From a virus, in the IMG/VR virus record IMGVR_UViG_3300044961_001104, positions 1-30,603 of that record: a stretch of DNA of 30,603 nt; one strand, 5' to 3'. The notes under the pieces were generated by a model. That model saw only the letters and a list, made by a program, of their open reading frames with translations, was not told the origin of the DNA and made no database searches. The first letter of the stretch is position 1, and the number at the start of each line of letters is the position of its first letter. Position numbers and translations under genes: made by a program. Below are positions 13,679 to 20,633 of the stretch, piece by piece.

Positions 13679-14244
13679 CTACTTCTTTCCTTGGTTCTGC
13701 TGGGCGATCTGGTACATCAGCAGCATCTTCTGGACATCCTCCTCGTCCAGTTCCGCGATCTCATCCGGATGCATTCCGACATAAATGTTCGTTTGCAGGA
13801 TGTAATCGATCCATTCCGGAGGAGGCGGGTTCTGTTCACCTCCATACAAGATGTGGTCCAGAACCCGCTCCTCTAGTTTTTTGCTTCGTCTCCCGCGTTC
13901 GGATAATTGCCGGCACAGCAGGTCAAAATGAACTGAACTTCTTCCGCTGTCATCTTGTCCAGGTCATCGCTATTTTTCGGAAGCGGCAGCGGGTTGCCGT
14001 TCTCGTCCTGCCAGTTCCAATCGAGAACGCCATTGAGGACAAGCTCCAACGTCAGGTCGGCTTCCTCTTTCAGCATCTCATCGATCTGCTCCACCGTCAG
14101 GTCGGCGCGCTCGCGCACATCACCAAACATGATGAAGCGCCTGGCTTTCTGCGCCGCACCATGTAAGATTCGGCGGAAAACCACATAGGAGCCTTCGCCC
14201 TGCAATTTGGGCGTCTCGATGCGCTTGTTCGTAATTCGCGGCAT
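13679..14244 (-). CDS. Tail assembly chaperone, -1 frameshift product (about 188 aa)
   Basis: Minus-strand AAAAAAC (plus positions 13876-13882) sits in the phase GCA-AAA-AAC, immediately before the TAG stop of the short form. A -1 slip there opens a second reading frame of 65 codons (LEERVLDHILYGG...PPPPEWIDY...MLLMYQIAQQN) that ends at the TAG at 13679-13681, exactly before the tape measure ATG. This is the gpG/gpGT arrangement of lambda-type phages, in which the extended form helps recruit tape measure and tail tube subunits. No independent start is needed for the second frame. Confidence 0.8.
13873..14244 (-). CDS. Tail assembly chaperone, short form (123 aa)
   Basis: The zero-frame product has a basic N-terminus, an acidic helical middle (LTVEQIDEMLKEEADLTLELVLNGVLDWNW) and ends at TAG right after the slippery heptamer. 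The location between tail tube and tape measure genes, with a frameshift extension, identifies it as the gpG-like chaperone despite no obvious sequence match. Such proteins bind tape measure during tail assembly and leave the mature virion. Confidence 0.8.
   Translation of the reverse strand: MPRITNKRIETPKLQGEGSYVVFRRILHGAAQKARRFIMFGDVRERADLTVEQIDEMLKEEADLTLELVLNGVLDWNWQDENGNPLPLPKNSDDLDKMTAEEVQFILTCCAGNYPNAGDEAKN
13876..13882 (-). promoter_or_regulatory. Programmed -1 ribosomal frameshift slippery site
   Basis: The heptamer A_AAA_AAC on the minus strand is read in the correct phase by the chaperone gene. It is followed directly by UAG, which favours pausing and slippage. The downstream frame is open for 65 codons. 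Confidence 0.8.
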
Positions 14245-14254
14245 GACGCGCTCC

Positions 14255-14698
14255 CTATGTGATCGTGGACTTGGTCAGCTTGCTCACCACAATGGTGAAC
14301 TCACTGCGCAGCGGATCGCCGCTTTCAACTTCCTGTCCGGGATACGGATGGGTCTTCACGTACCCCGCATCGGATGTGTAGAGGCGCTGCCCGCTGGCTC
14401 CGCCGCGGGGCGAATAACGGATCATTGTCTCGGTCGCGTTCTCGTAAGCATCGCCGAGGACGGTATAAGCCTCGCCCCCTGTTTCAGAGTATTTCACCCT
14501 CACCATGATCTCGAGCTCACCGCGCTTTCCTGCGCCAAGAGTGGGGGTATCGTTGGATGCATCGAAAAACGTACCAATCTCACGGTCTCCACCCGAAACG
14601 TTAAGCGCGTTGGTCACACCGCTGGTGTTGATCCAGTTCGCGCCTCCGTCAACGGAGATCTCGATCTTTGCATTACGAAAAGTCAATCCAGTTGTCAT
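14255..14698 (-). CDS. Major tail tube protein
   Basis: The 147-residue beta-rich protein (GLTFRNAKIEISVDGGANW, GELEIMVRVKYSETGGEAY, LRSEFTIVVSKL) lies directly upstream of the tail chaperone and tape measure genes, the usual place of the siphovirus tail tube gene. The length and strand pattern fit. The ribosome binding site (GGAG) precedes the ATG at 14698. Function is assigned by context and fold pattern, not by a catalytic motif. Confidence 0.7.
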   Translation of the reverse strand: MTTGLTFRNAKIEISVDGGANWINTSGVTNALNVSGGDREIGTFFDASNDTPTLGAGKRGELEIMVRVKYSETGGEAYTVLGDAYENATETMIRYSPRGGASGQRLYTSDAGYVKTHPYPGQEVESGDPLRSEFTIVVSKLTKSTIT

Positions 14699-14708
14699 CG
14701 TTCACTCC

Positions 14709-15038
14709 TTACGGAAGGCGGACAGCCGCCACAGTGAGCGACGTCACACCGCTATATCCAACGGCAACCAAGCCGCTGGCATTGTTGAATATCGAAGGTT
14801 CGAAGGGACCGATCAGCCTCTCCTCGCCGGCATCGCAGACCACTTCCGGGTTTGCAATATCCACGCCGCCGATCTTTCCGGGGGTGGTGAAGGTCAGCGT
14901 GATGTTTCCGCCGGAGCCGTTCTTGACGTGGAAGAATGTGCGACCATCGTTTTTGAATGTGTCGCCTCCGCCGGCAGCCGAAGCAAATGTCTCTTCGAGC
15001 CCGCTGATCGCAATGTTTTGAACTGTAATTTCAGCCAT
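14709..15038 (-). CDS. Phage structural protein, Ig-like/decoration type (109 aa)
   Basis: The sequence (ITVQNIAISGLEETFASAAGGGDTFKN, RTFFHVKNGSGGNITLTFTTP, GLVAVGYSGVTSLTVAAVRL) matches a type of small phage beta-sandwich protein that carries a GD.F.N.GRTF..VKNG motif. I know these from several actinobacterial and other siphoviruses, where they are virion proteins of unclear place. Here it lies just before the tail tube gene in transcription order. Confidence 0.65.
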   Translation of the reverse strand: MAEITVQNIAISGLEETFASAAGGGDTFKNDGRTFFHVKNGSGGNITLTFTTPGKIGGVDIANPEVVCDAGEERLIGPFEPSIFNNASGLVAVGYSGVTSLTVAAVRLP

Positions 15039-15056
15039 AGTTACACCTCGTTTGAT

Positions 15057-15317
15057 TTATTCAGGTTCAGCGGTTATCCGTTGAACCAGTCCATCCGCCA
15101 GCAGCTTTTGAGCCTGGCTGGGGGTCAATGTAAGGGTCTCGCCCTTCTCCGGATAAACGCCGGATTCCAACAGATAAATCGATCCGGTTTCACCGATCAT
15201 GAGATACAGATCAGTTTCCGGAGCCGCAACGATCTCGGGTTCTTCGTTCACGACCGGGGCTTCTTCTTCAGCTTCGGTCGGAAGTTCTTCTTCGTATTCA
15301 TATTGTTTTCTAGCCAT
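15057..15317 (-). CDS. Small acidic protein (86 aa)
   Basis: ATG at 15317 has GGAGG six bases upstream; a TTG at 15323 lies too close to that site. The N-terminal half is a Glu-rich disordered stretch (YEYEEELPTEAEEEAP). The C-terminal half (YLMIGETGSIYLLESGVYPEKGETLTLTPSQAQKLLADGLV) is a compact fold with a final helix. The gene overlaps the upstream stop by eight bases. It resembles small head-tail or scaffold-like proteins of phages, but no family is certain. Confidence 0.6.
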   Translation of the reverse strand: MARKQYEYEEELPTEAEEEAPVVNEEPEIVAAPETDLYLMIGETGSIYLLESGVYPEKGETLTLTPSQAQKLLADGLVQRITAEPE

Positions 15318-15771
15318 CGTCAACCTCCATAATGACCGGGATGGTCTCGGTCAGGTAATAAGCGCCGCTGTCGTTCAGCATGTCGAACTGGCTTTCGCCC
15401 TGGCGCGAAACGGACATCCATTCGTTCGCTTCCGATTGCATATCCGCCAGCAGCAGCGCGCGGGATATTTCCAATTCCAGCCGGTCGAGCATGTCTTCCG
15501 CCATTTCAGGCGTCCATGCCGTGTCGCTTTGCAGGGAGTACAGTGTCACCAGCCGAACCGAAAAGGCAAAACTGTTGTCATACAGCACGGGCGACATGCG
15601 CTTGCGGTCCGTCGGCGCGCTGGTGACTGCCACCATTGGTGATTGCAGTTTCGTGATCGCCGGCATGTAGGGCAGTACCACTTTTGGTACGGTTGTGACC
15701 CGCGCGAGAAACCCTGCCAGTCGTTTGCGATACACGCCGCGGTCGGCGATTAATAGGTCAGGCAGGGTCAC
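15310..15771 (-). CDS. Tail completion / tail terminator-like protein (153 aa)
   Basis: The alpha/beta pattern (FSVRLVTLYSLQSDTAWTPEMAEDMLDRLELEISRALL, then YYLTETIPVIMEVDD) and the place after the HK97 gp10-like gene fit tail terminator or completion proteins, which cap the tail tube and join it to the head. It overlaps its upstream neighbour by four bases. Assignment rests mainly on gene order. Confidence 0.6.
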   Translation of the reverse strand: MTLPDLLIADRGVYRKRLAGFLARVTTVPKVVLPYMPAITKLQSPMVAVTSAPTDRKRMSPVLYDNSFAFSVRLVTLYSLQSDTAWTPEMAEDMLDRLELEISRALLLADMQSEANEWMSVSRQGESQFDMLNDSGAYYLTETIPVIMEVDDG

Positions 15772-16163
15772 GGAATACTCCGTAGCGCAGAAGCCATTCC
15801 GATGGCTGCTGCGCGGTCACCATGCTCACGGTAGGTGCGTTCATAAAAAGCATGACTTCCGCCTCGCGCGTGTTCCGCCGGACCATAAACCGCAGTGCGT
15901 GCGCGCGACCTTGGGTTCATTGCGCCTTTGTCGATGCTGATCTCCAACGACGGCGAACCGAAGAACTGGCGGTAGATCATGCGATGGCTGGCGCGCAGCG
16001 CTCCGGTATCCACGTGCGTAACGATCGTGGCACGGCTGTGCAAATAAGCGCCGGCAGCGCGCACGCCCTCTCCCAGAGGTCCGCCGGTTCTCAACGCGCG
16101 GATCATCTGCGCATTGTGCCGTTGTGCTTCCTGAAGTCCTTTGATATCGAATCGAAAATTCAC
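15768..16163 (-). CDS. HK97 gp10-like head-tail connector protein
   Basis: The 131-residue protein has the family hallmarks: an N-terminal helix (GLQEAQRHNAQMIRALRTGG), then a region AGAYLHSRATIVTHVDTGALRASHRM equivalent to the conserved P.DTG.LR.S motif, and a late HA.FYERTYREHG matching the common H..f.e.g. Proteins of this family form the neck between capsid and tail in siphoviruses. Confidence 0.8.
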   Translation of the reverse strand: MNFRFDIKGLQEAQRHNAQMIRALRTGGPLGEGVRAAGAYLHSRATIVTHVDTGALRASHRMIYRQFFGSPSLEISIDKGAMNPRSRARTAVYGPAEHARGGSHAFYERTYREHGDRAAAIGMASALRSIP

Positions 16164-16165
16164 GC

Positions 16166-16540
16166 CTACCTCACGAACAGCGAATCCGGCTCGACATTCG
16201 CCTGGACTTCATTCACAATCAGCACCAAGAACGGATCGCTGATGCCCCACAGATTTGCTTCGGTGATCGGATATTCGACCCCGTCCAGGACGAGCGTGTC
16301 GCCCTTTTCGATGTCGTACGTTTCGAAGACCATCACCTGTTTGCGGTTGATCATCGCGCCGGAAAGCGGTTGCGGGCGGATCGAGCTCACCACGGACGAC
16401 TCATCGAGTGACATCAGCGGCGTGCAGGGCACACCGGTCAGGTGTGCCGCAGGTAACGCCGTGGTGCCCGTGCTCGCATCGAGCGCGACGCGCTTGATGT
16501 CGCAGGTCTTGGTCGCCATGTGGCGGCGGCTAGGATTCAT
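16166..16540 (-). CDS. Head-tail connector / stopper-like protein (124 aa)
   Basis: ATG at 16540 overlaps the previous stop by eleven bases and has GGAG five bases upstream; an ATG at 16519 lacks such a site. The beta-rich C-terminal half (KQVMVFETYDIEKGDTLVLDGVEYPITEANLWG) resembles phage head-closure proteins with a D.l...g..Y.V pattern. The place between connector adaptor and gp10-like gene agrees. The first 40 residues are basic and of no clear meaning. Confidence 0.6.
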   Translation of the reverse strand: MNPSRRHMATKTCDIKRVALDASTGTTALPAAHLTGVPCTPLMSLDESSVVSSIRPQPLSGAMINRKQVMVFETYDIEKGDTLVLDGVEYPITEANLWGISDPFLVLIVNEVQANVEPDSLFVR

Positions 16541-16970
16541 ACTTCTCCGCGAAATTAAGTGAGATTGTGCCTGCCTCGAGCAATCCACTTCCAAATCCGT
16601 ACAATTCCGCAAGCTCACTACGCTTACGGTCGATGTCACTATCCAGATCATCCGCGAATTGCGAGAGCTTCTCGGTCAACTGTCCGGCGGTAATGTCATG
16701 CCGACCCCAGCGCCCTTTGATGCTCAAAAGAAGCCTGTACTCTGCTATGTCAATCAGCTTGTCAAGATCATCGGTCACCGTCGCAAGATCGCTGTTCGAT
16801 ACGGAAGACAACGACGCGACCGTGCCGCCGCACTGACGCACGGCATAACCGATGGAACTGTTCAAGTCCAGGTTCGATCCGCTGAATAACAGCGACATAT
16901 TGACCGCTTCCATTCTGCTCTTTTGGCGGGATACCAGTTCGGCTTCAACATCTGCGCGAGTAATGGTCAT
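16530..16970 (-). CDS. Head-tail adaptor-like protein (146 aa)
   Basis: A helical protein (ITRADVEAELVSRQKSRMEAVNM; LATVTDDLDKLIDIAEYRLLLSIKGRW; LTEKLSQFADDLDSDIDRKRSEL) that lies first after the capsid block in the connector cluster. Small helical adaptor proteins bound to the portal occupy this gene position in many siphoviruses. No diagnostic motif was recognised, so the name follows context. Confidence 0.55.
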   Translation of the reverse strand: MTITRADVEAELVSRQKSRMEAVNMSLLFSGSNLDLNSSIGYAVRQCGGTVASLSSVSNSDLATVTDDLDKLIDIAEYRLLLSIKGRWGRHDITAGQLTEKLSQFADDLDSDIDRKRSELAELYGFGSGLLEAGTISLNFAEKYES

Positions 16971-16992
16971 TTGGCGTTATCCAGATAAATCT

Positions 16993-17023
16993 ACAAAAAC
17001 TGGGCGGGAGTTGTCTCCCGCCC
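16993..17023 (-). terminator. Intrinsic terminator after the capsid gene block
   Basis: On the minus strand GGGCGGGAG pairs with CTCCCGCCC (plus positions 17015-17023 and 17002-17010) around a four-base loop, followed by AGTTTTTG. It lies between the 86-residue protein gene and the connector genes, so it would limit read-through from the highly expressed capsid block into the tail genes. Confidence 0.75.
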
Positions 17024-17028
17024 GTGTC

Positions 17029-17289
17029 TTATTGCTTCTTTCCGCGGCGGGCGGGAGCCACTTCGGGCTCAGCCGTTTCGGAATTACCTTCAGCTTCAAC
17101 GACTGCTTCCGGTTGCGCTTCAGAGGTGGGAGCCGGTTCGGCATCAGCCTGTTCGGCATCAGCCTGTTCGGCATCAGCCGATTCGGGCTCGGAGACGATC
17201 CCCAGTTTCGCCTCGATGCGTGCCAGCCGGTTGTCGATACTCTCGAGCACACGGACTTCACGCAGGGCAAGTGCTGCTTTGGATGCCAT
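17029..17289 (-). CDS. Small acidic repeat protein next to capsid gene (86 aa)
   Basis: An N-terminal amphipathic helix (REVRVLESIDNRLARIEAKLG) is followed by an Ala/Glu-rich tail with three copies of a five-residue unit (ADAEQ, ADAEQ, ADAEP) and ends in a basic RRGKKQ. The repeated unit is encoded by three 15-bp tandem repeats at 17137-17181. Its place between capsid gene and terminator suggests a capsid accessory or assembly role. No family is recognised. Confidence 0.55.
   Translation of the reverse strand: MASKAALALREVRVLESIDNRLARIEAKLGIVSEPESADAEQADAEQADAEPAPTSEAQPEAVVEAEGNSETAEPEVAPARRGKKQ
17137..17181. repeat. Three 15-bp tandem repeats
   Basis: The unit TTCGGCATCAGCCTG occurs at 17137-17151, 17152-17166 and, with the last base changed, 17167-17181. 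It codes on the minus strand for the Ala-Asp-Ala-Glu-Gln units. Length could vary by slippage. Confidence 0.8.
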
Positions 17290-17300
17290 GTTTCACCGCC

Positions 17301-18380
17301 TTAGCGCGCCAGGCTTGCAGGCACGCTGTATGTGCCGCCATTGGCGACTTCAAGGATGAAGCCGTTCAGACGGTTGACAACGCCCATGCCGAAGCGCCAC
17401 ATCCATTCACTCTTTTCGAGCGGGAACAGATCGGACTGTTTGATCAGGCGTAGATCGGAGGGGAGACCGGTCGAAGGCGGATCGATGCGCTTTTGCAGCG
17501 GCTTCTCGTACGAGGGCGCGAGGCTCAGCGAGTAGGTCGCCGGCAGATCAGCCCACTTTACGACCCAAACCCCATGCATACGACCGATTACCTTGCCGGG
17601 GACGCCGTCGGGAATGCCAACCAGGCGATCCGAAAGACCGCCGGGGACGATGCGCGGATCGTTGACTTCCTCGAACAGAGCAAGCCCTGAGACCTTGGCG
17701 ACCATGTCGGTGGAAATGAAGACCAGCCCGTCCACTTCATCGGGATAGCGGGCGACCAGCTTGTCGGCATGCCACTTGATCGGGTCATTGGAATCGCTGA
17801 TGCCGGAAACGGCATAACCCGCCTCGCCATAGTGCTGTGCTTCGGCGAGATCATCGGCGCCGGGCAGGGGCGGATAATATGTCCCGTCTTGGTTGGCAAG
17901 CGTTTTGATACTGAGCGTGCCGTTGACGATGTCATCGTAGTTGTAGGCGGTGTTATTAAAGAGCGCCTTGAGGATCTCCTTGCGCAGGGTCCTGCGGGCA
18001 GCGTTGCCAATCTCAACAACTTGGCGGTCCACATCTGCAATGGACGTGTATGCCATCTCAACAAACGAACCGCCGAGCGCGTCGCCGAATTGGAAGATGG
18101 GCAGCGCCACCATGTATTCGGCTTTGAACTTCTGCTCGGCAGCGCGAGCCATACCGCCCTGCGTCTGCAATTCGCGGTTGCCCGGCAGTCTGTAGGTCCA
18201 TTGGTGCTTGGTCGTGGTGGTTTCCACGAAAAGACCGGTGATACGGTTGAGACTTTCGTTCAGGCGGGCGCTGTATTCGTTGATCGCTTGAAAAACGGTT
18301 TCCTGACCGACTTCATTGACAAGAACACTGTCAGCGTCATCGATGTCCAGGATACCGGCGATTGTGGTAGGTGCTGGCAT
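17301..18380 (-). CDS. Major capsid protein
   Basis: The 359-residue protein follows scaffold and decoration genes, as usual. It has a helical N-arm (VFQAINEYSARLNESLNRI), an extended segment, a spine-like helix (DRQVVEIGNAARRTLRKEILKALF) and a C-terminal beta region (GVWVVKWADLPATYSLSLAPSY; MGVVNRLNGFILEVAN) in the order expected of an HK97-fold capsid protein. Direct motif evidence is limited; size, order and a nearby strong promoter support the call. Confidence 0.8.
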   Translation of the reverse strand: MPAPTTIAGILDIDDADSVLVNEVGQETVFQAINEYSARLNESLNRITGLFVETTTTKHQWTYRLPGNRELQTQGGMARAAEQKFKAEYMVALPIFQFGDALGGSFVEMAYTSIADVDRQVVEIGNAARRTLRKEILKALFNNTAYNYDDIVNGTLSIKTLANQDGTYYPPLPGADDLAEAQHYGEAGYAVSGISDSNDPIKWHADKLVARYPDEVDGLVFISTDMVAKVSGLALFEEVNDPRIVPGGLSDRLVGIPDGVPGKVIGRMHGVWVVKWADLPATYSLSLAPSYEKPLQKRIDPPSTGLPSDLRLIKQSDLFPLEKSEWMWRFGMGVVNRLNGFILEVANGGTYSVPASLAR

Positions 18381-18382
18381 GG

Positions 18383-18820
18383 TTATTCTCCTTCGCCTTC
18401 AGGCTCAACGAACTGGGTGATCCAGTCGAATTCGACATAAAGGATCTTGGTCAGGCTGTCGTTGGTAAAAACCGAAACACGCCCGCACGGAACCGGAACG
18501 GTCCCAGCCGCGGTGTCGAGTTTTCCAACGGTATCGCTCAGGAAGACCTGGGCATCATAGGCAAGCCCGGAAATGTCGAAGCCTCCCAGGTAACCGCGCT
18601 TCATGACAGAAACGGTGTTTCCCTGGCGCTTCACAACGATGCCGCGCGCCTGCTCCTTGCCTGTATCATTTGCATCCGCCTTGGCGGCTTTGCCGGCGGA
18701 ATTCACATACACAACATCGCCGACTTCCAGTTCCTCCGCGATGCGAAAATCGCGGATCTCTGCGGTCTCGGCGAAGACCACGTTCAAATTACGGGTGCTA
18801 TCAAGAGCAACAACGGTCAT
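18383..18820 (-). CDS. Capsid decoration-like protein (145 aa)
   Basis: The beta-rich protein (LEVGDVVYVNSAGKAAKADAND, ARGIVVKRQGNTVSVMKRGYLGGFDISG, YDAQVFLSDTVGKLDT) has the short-barrel pattern with a GDVVYV strand and VFLS..VGKL seen in small decoration or cement proteins (DUF2190-like). It lies between scaffold and capsid genes. A binding role on the capsid surface is inferred. Confidence 0.65.
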   Translation of the reverse strand: MTVVALDSTRNLNVVFAETAEIRDFRIAEELEVGDVVYVNSAGKAAKADANDTGKEQARGIVVKRQGNTVSVMKRGYLGGFDISGLAYDAQVFLSDTVGKLDTAAGTVPVPCGRVSVFTNDSLTKILYVEFDWITQFVEPEGEGE

Positions 18821-18836
18821 GGTTTACTCCTTAGAG

Positions 18837-19583
18837 TTAGAGTGATTCAAAAATTGGTTTATCGTCCTCGTCGTCTTCACGACGGCGCGAGCCGGACGAC
18901 TTGAATTTGGATTTGGTCTTTTGCTCAGGGGGCGTACCCTTGAACTTTTCGGTATTGGTCATCCTGCCTTCTTCAAGCAGGAACGGTTTGGCTTTTGCCA
19001 GAGCGTTGAGCGCTTCTGGAACACCTGTGACCTTGCCGTCCTCATCCATCGTGATATTCGACCCGCTCGCTTCGAGCAGAATGACAACAGCGTCGAGCGC
19101 ATCCTCGCGGAATGCGGGGCGGACAACCTTGCCATCATCGCTCTTGGCTTCCCTGCCGGCTGCGACCTTGATCTCCGTGTGGATGATGCGTTTCTGCATC
19201 GCTTCCATCGCGGTTTTATGGTCGGTTTCCAGCTTGTCAGCCTTCTCCTGCGCCTTCTTCGCTTCGTCCTGCGCCTTATCAAGCGCGGACTTCTGCGCGT
19301 CCTCGGCTTCCTTCTTCGCCTTCACGTAAGCGTCGAACTCTTCCTGGTCCTTTACGCCCAGGGCTTCCCACAATCGCTTGCGTTCAGCTTCCTCGGCGCG
19401 CTTGGCGCGTTCGGCAAACTTTTTGTTCAGTTCGGCTTGCCGTTTCTTTTTCTCGTCGTCTCCGGCGTTACCCTCGCCTTCAGGTGTGTCATCGCCTTCT
19501 TCCTCGGTTTCAGCAGTGGAAGAGCCTCCGCCTTCATCCGGTCCAAAGACAAAAATGGGTTGACGAGTTATGTAAGAAAACAT
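18837..19583 (-). CDS. Capsid scaffolding protein
   Basis: The 248-residue protein has an acidic Gly/Ser-rich N-terminus, a long charged coiled coil (residues about 45-140, KKKRQAELNKKFAERAKRAEEAERKR), a DUF4355/gp20-like C-terminal part (PAFREDALDAVVILLEASGS, then VTGVPEALNALAKAKPFLL) and a basic-acidic tail. This is the standard make-up of scaffolding proteins of siphoviruses. It is the first gene after the promoter at 19727-19754 and the leader element at 19647-19707. Confidence 0.8.
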   Translation of the reverse strand: MFSYITRQPIFVFGPDEGGGSSTAETEEEGDDTPEGEGNAGDDEKKKRQAELNKKFAERAKRAEEAERKRLWEALGVKDQEEFDAYVKAKKEAEDAQKSALDKAQDEAKKAQEKADKLETDHKTAMEAMQKRIIHTEIKVAAGREAKSDDGKVVRPAFREDALDAVVILLEASGSNITMDEDGKVTGVPEALNALAKAKPFLLEEGRMTNTEKFKGTPPEQKTKSKFKSSGSRRREDDEDDKPIFESL

Positions 19584-19607
19584 GGTCGAATTTTCCTTCC
19601 CGCCTGT

Positions 19608-19622
19608 TTCCGCAGGCGTCCG
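19608..19622 (-). promoter_or_regulatory. Small hairpin next to the scaffold ribosome binding site
   Basis: On the minus strand GCCTG-CGGAAA-CAGGC forms a five-base stem just upstream of GGGAAGGA, the ribosome binding region of the scaffold gene. The coordinates are approximate within a few bases. It may affect translation but could be incidental. Confidence 0.35.
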
Positions 19623-19646
19623 TGTGAGATTCCCGCTTTAACGCAA

Positions 19647-19707
19647 AACCGGGGCAGCGAACCCTGAAAAAGGTTCACTGCCCCGGAAGTCTGTGTCTCG
19701 GTCGGGC
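19647..19707 (-). ncRNA. Repeated 61-nt leader RNA element, copy A
   Basis: The element is 59/61 identical to 24726-24786. Read on the minus strand, CCGGGGCAGUGAACCU pairs with GGGUUCGCUGCCCCGG in a 16-bp hairpin, preceded by a constant GCCCGACCGAGACACAGACUU. It starts about 13 nt after the predicted transcription start and precedes the scaffold gene. The two differences from copy B keep the pairs (G-C against G-U, and U-G against C-G). A U-run after it is short (UUUU). An antitermination, attenuation or RNA-stability function is inferred. Confidence 0.7.
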
Positions 19708-19726
19708 GTATTTAGTTGACTTGGCT

Positions 19727-19754
19727 ATGATAGCACAAATATTCTGTTTGTCAA
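19727..19754 (-). promoter_or_regulatory. Sigma70-type promoter for scaffold/capsid genes
   Basis: On the minus strand TTGACA (plus 19749-19754), a 16-base spacer and TATCAT (plus 19727-19732). The -35 is a perfect consensus, the -10 matches five of six. It begins right at the stop of the head morphogenesis gene and drives the scaffold-capsid block. Confidence 0.75.
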
Positions 19755-20615
19755 TTAAAACGCATTTGCAGGGTCGCGGTCGGGAGAATTTCCTTTGGCG
19801 CGCTGATCAAGAAAATAACGCGCTCCGTCCTGCATCTTTGCGGTGATGCCATCATCGAACTCAGCCAGATACAACACTCCCGAAGTCCGGCAATACCAAT
19901 GAAAACCCGGCCAGTCCACATAATCGGCAAAGCGGGGAGTACCAGTCAGCCAGAACGGTTTGTGCATTGGCTGAACCTGCCCATGTACCCGCAGACAGCA
20001 ATCCGTTGTCCGCATATCCAAGGCTGCCACTGCCTGCTTCTGAAAATCCAAACCGCCGGAATAATAGCCGGTCCACCAATCGAAGGCATCCCAAAGCAAG
20101 CCGGTCATCCAGAACACGATCAACCCGCCAAGCTCTCCGCCGGAACCAAGGAAGCCCGAACGATCGTCATCGCCGAGTATCTCCTCGTCGTCCGAATTCA
20201 TCAACACCATCGTCCGAATTCCAGCCCGCTTTTTATCCACGTCCGCAAGCACAGCATCCAAAGCGCTTTGGGATTTTTCAGATAACATCATAGAAACTTG
20301 CGCCGGATCGGGAGACACGATCCCATAAAAACGCATCTGACGCGCGCTTTCCTCCGCGCCGGCTTCCTGCGCCTTCGAGAAGATCGCCGCGGTCTCCCTA
20401 CGCACGGTTTCCCGGAACTGGAGCATTACATCATCAACTGCTGCCAGCGGGATGTGCTCCTGCAATGCGGACTGTAATGCCCGCCTTGTATTCCGGAAGG
20501 CGGTCGTCACGAACCCGCGCGGATGCGCGCGAGTCCCGACGTCTGCGATCAGGTCGCCGATGGTGTCATTCGCCTTGACGCCCGAGCGGACGGATTGTTT
20601 CAACGGATTAGGCAT
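19755..20615 (-). CDS. Head morphogenesis protein (SPP1 gp7 / Mu gpF-like)
   Basis: The 286-residue protein has a helical N-terminal half. The C-terminal half has the family signature: FQKQAVAALDMRTTDCCLRVHGQVQPM, then FADYVDWPGFHWYCRTSG, equivalent to the conserved D.RTT..CR..HG.. and the later H..CRs segment. Such minor head proteins bind the portal and help DNA retention or ejection. It follows the portal gene, the normal order. Confidence 0.8.
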   Translation of the reverse strand: MPNPLKQSVRSGVKANDTIGDLIADVGTRAHPRGFVTTAFRNTRRALQSALQEHIPLAAVDDVMLQFRETVRRETAAIFSKAQEAGAEESARQMRFYGIVSPDPAQVSMMLSEKSQSALDAVLADVDKKRAGIRTMVLMNSDDEEILGDDDRSGFLGSGGELGGLIVFWMTGLLWDAFDWWTGYYSGGLDFQKQAVAALDMRTTDCCLRVHGQVQPMHKPFWLTGTPRFADYVDWPGFHWYCRTSGVLYLAEFDDGITAKMQDGARYFLDQRAKGNSPDRDPANAF

Positions 20616-20633
20616 TCTGTCTCACGAACCGTA

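Noticed and set aside
14505-15332. 275-codon open frame on the plus strand in the tail genes
   Set aside because: It is antisense to three consecutive minus-strand genes with ribosome sites and coherent order.
17137-17181. 15-bp tandem repeats as a binding-site iteron array
   Set aside because: They are in frame and encode Ala-Asp-Ala-Glu-Gln units in an acidic protein tail, which explains them without an origin function.
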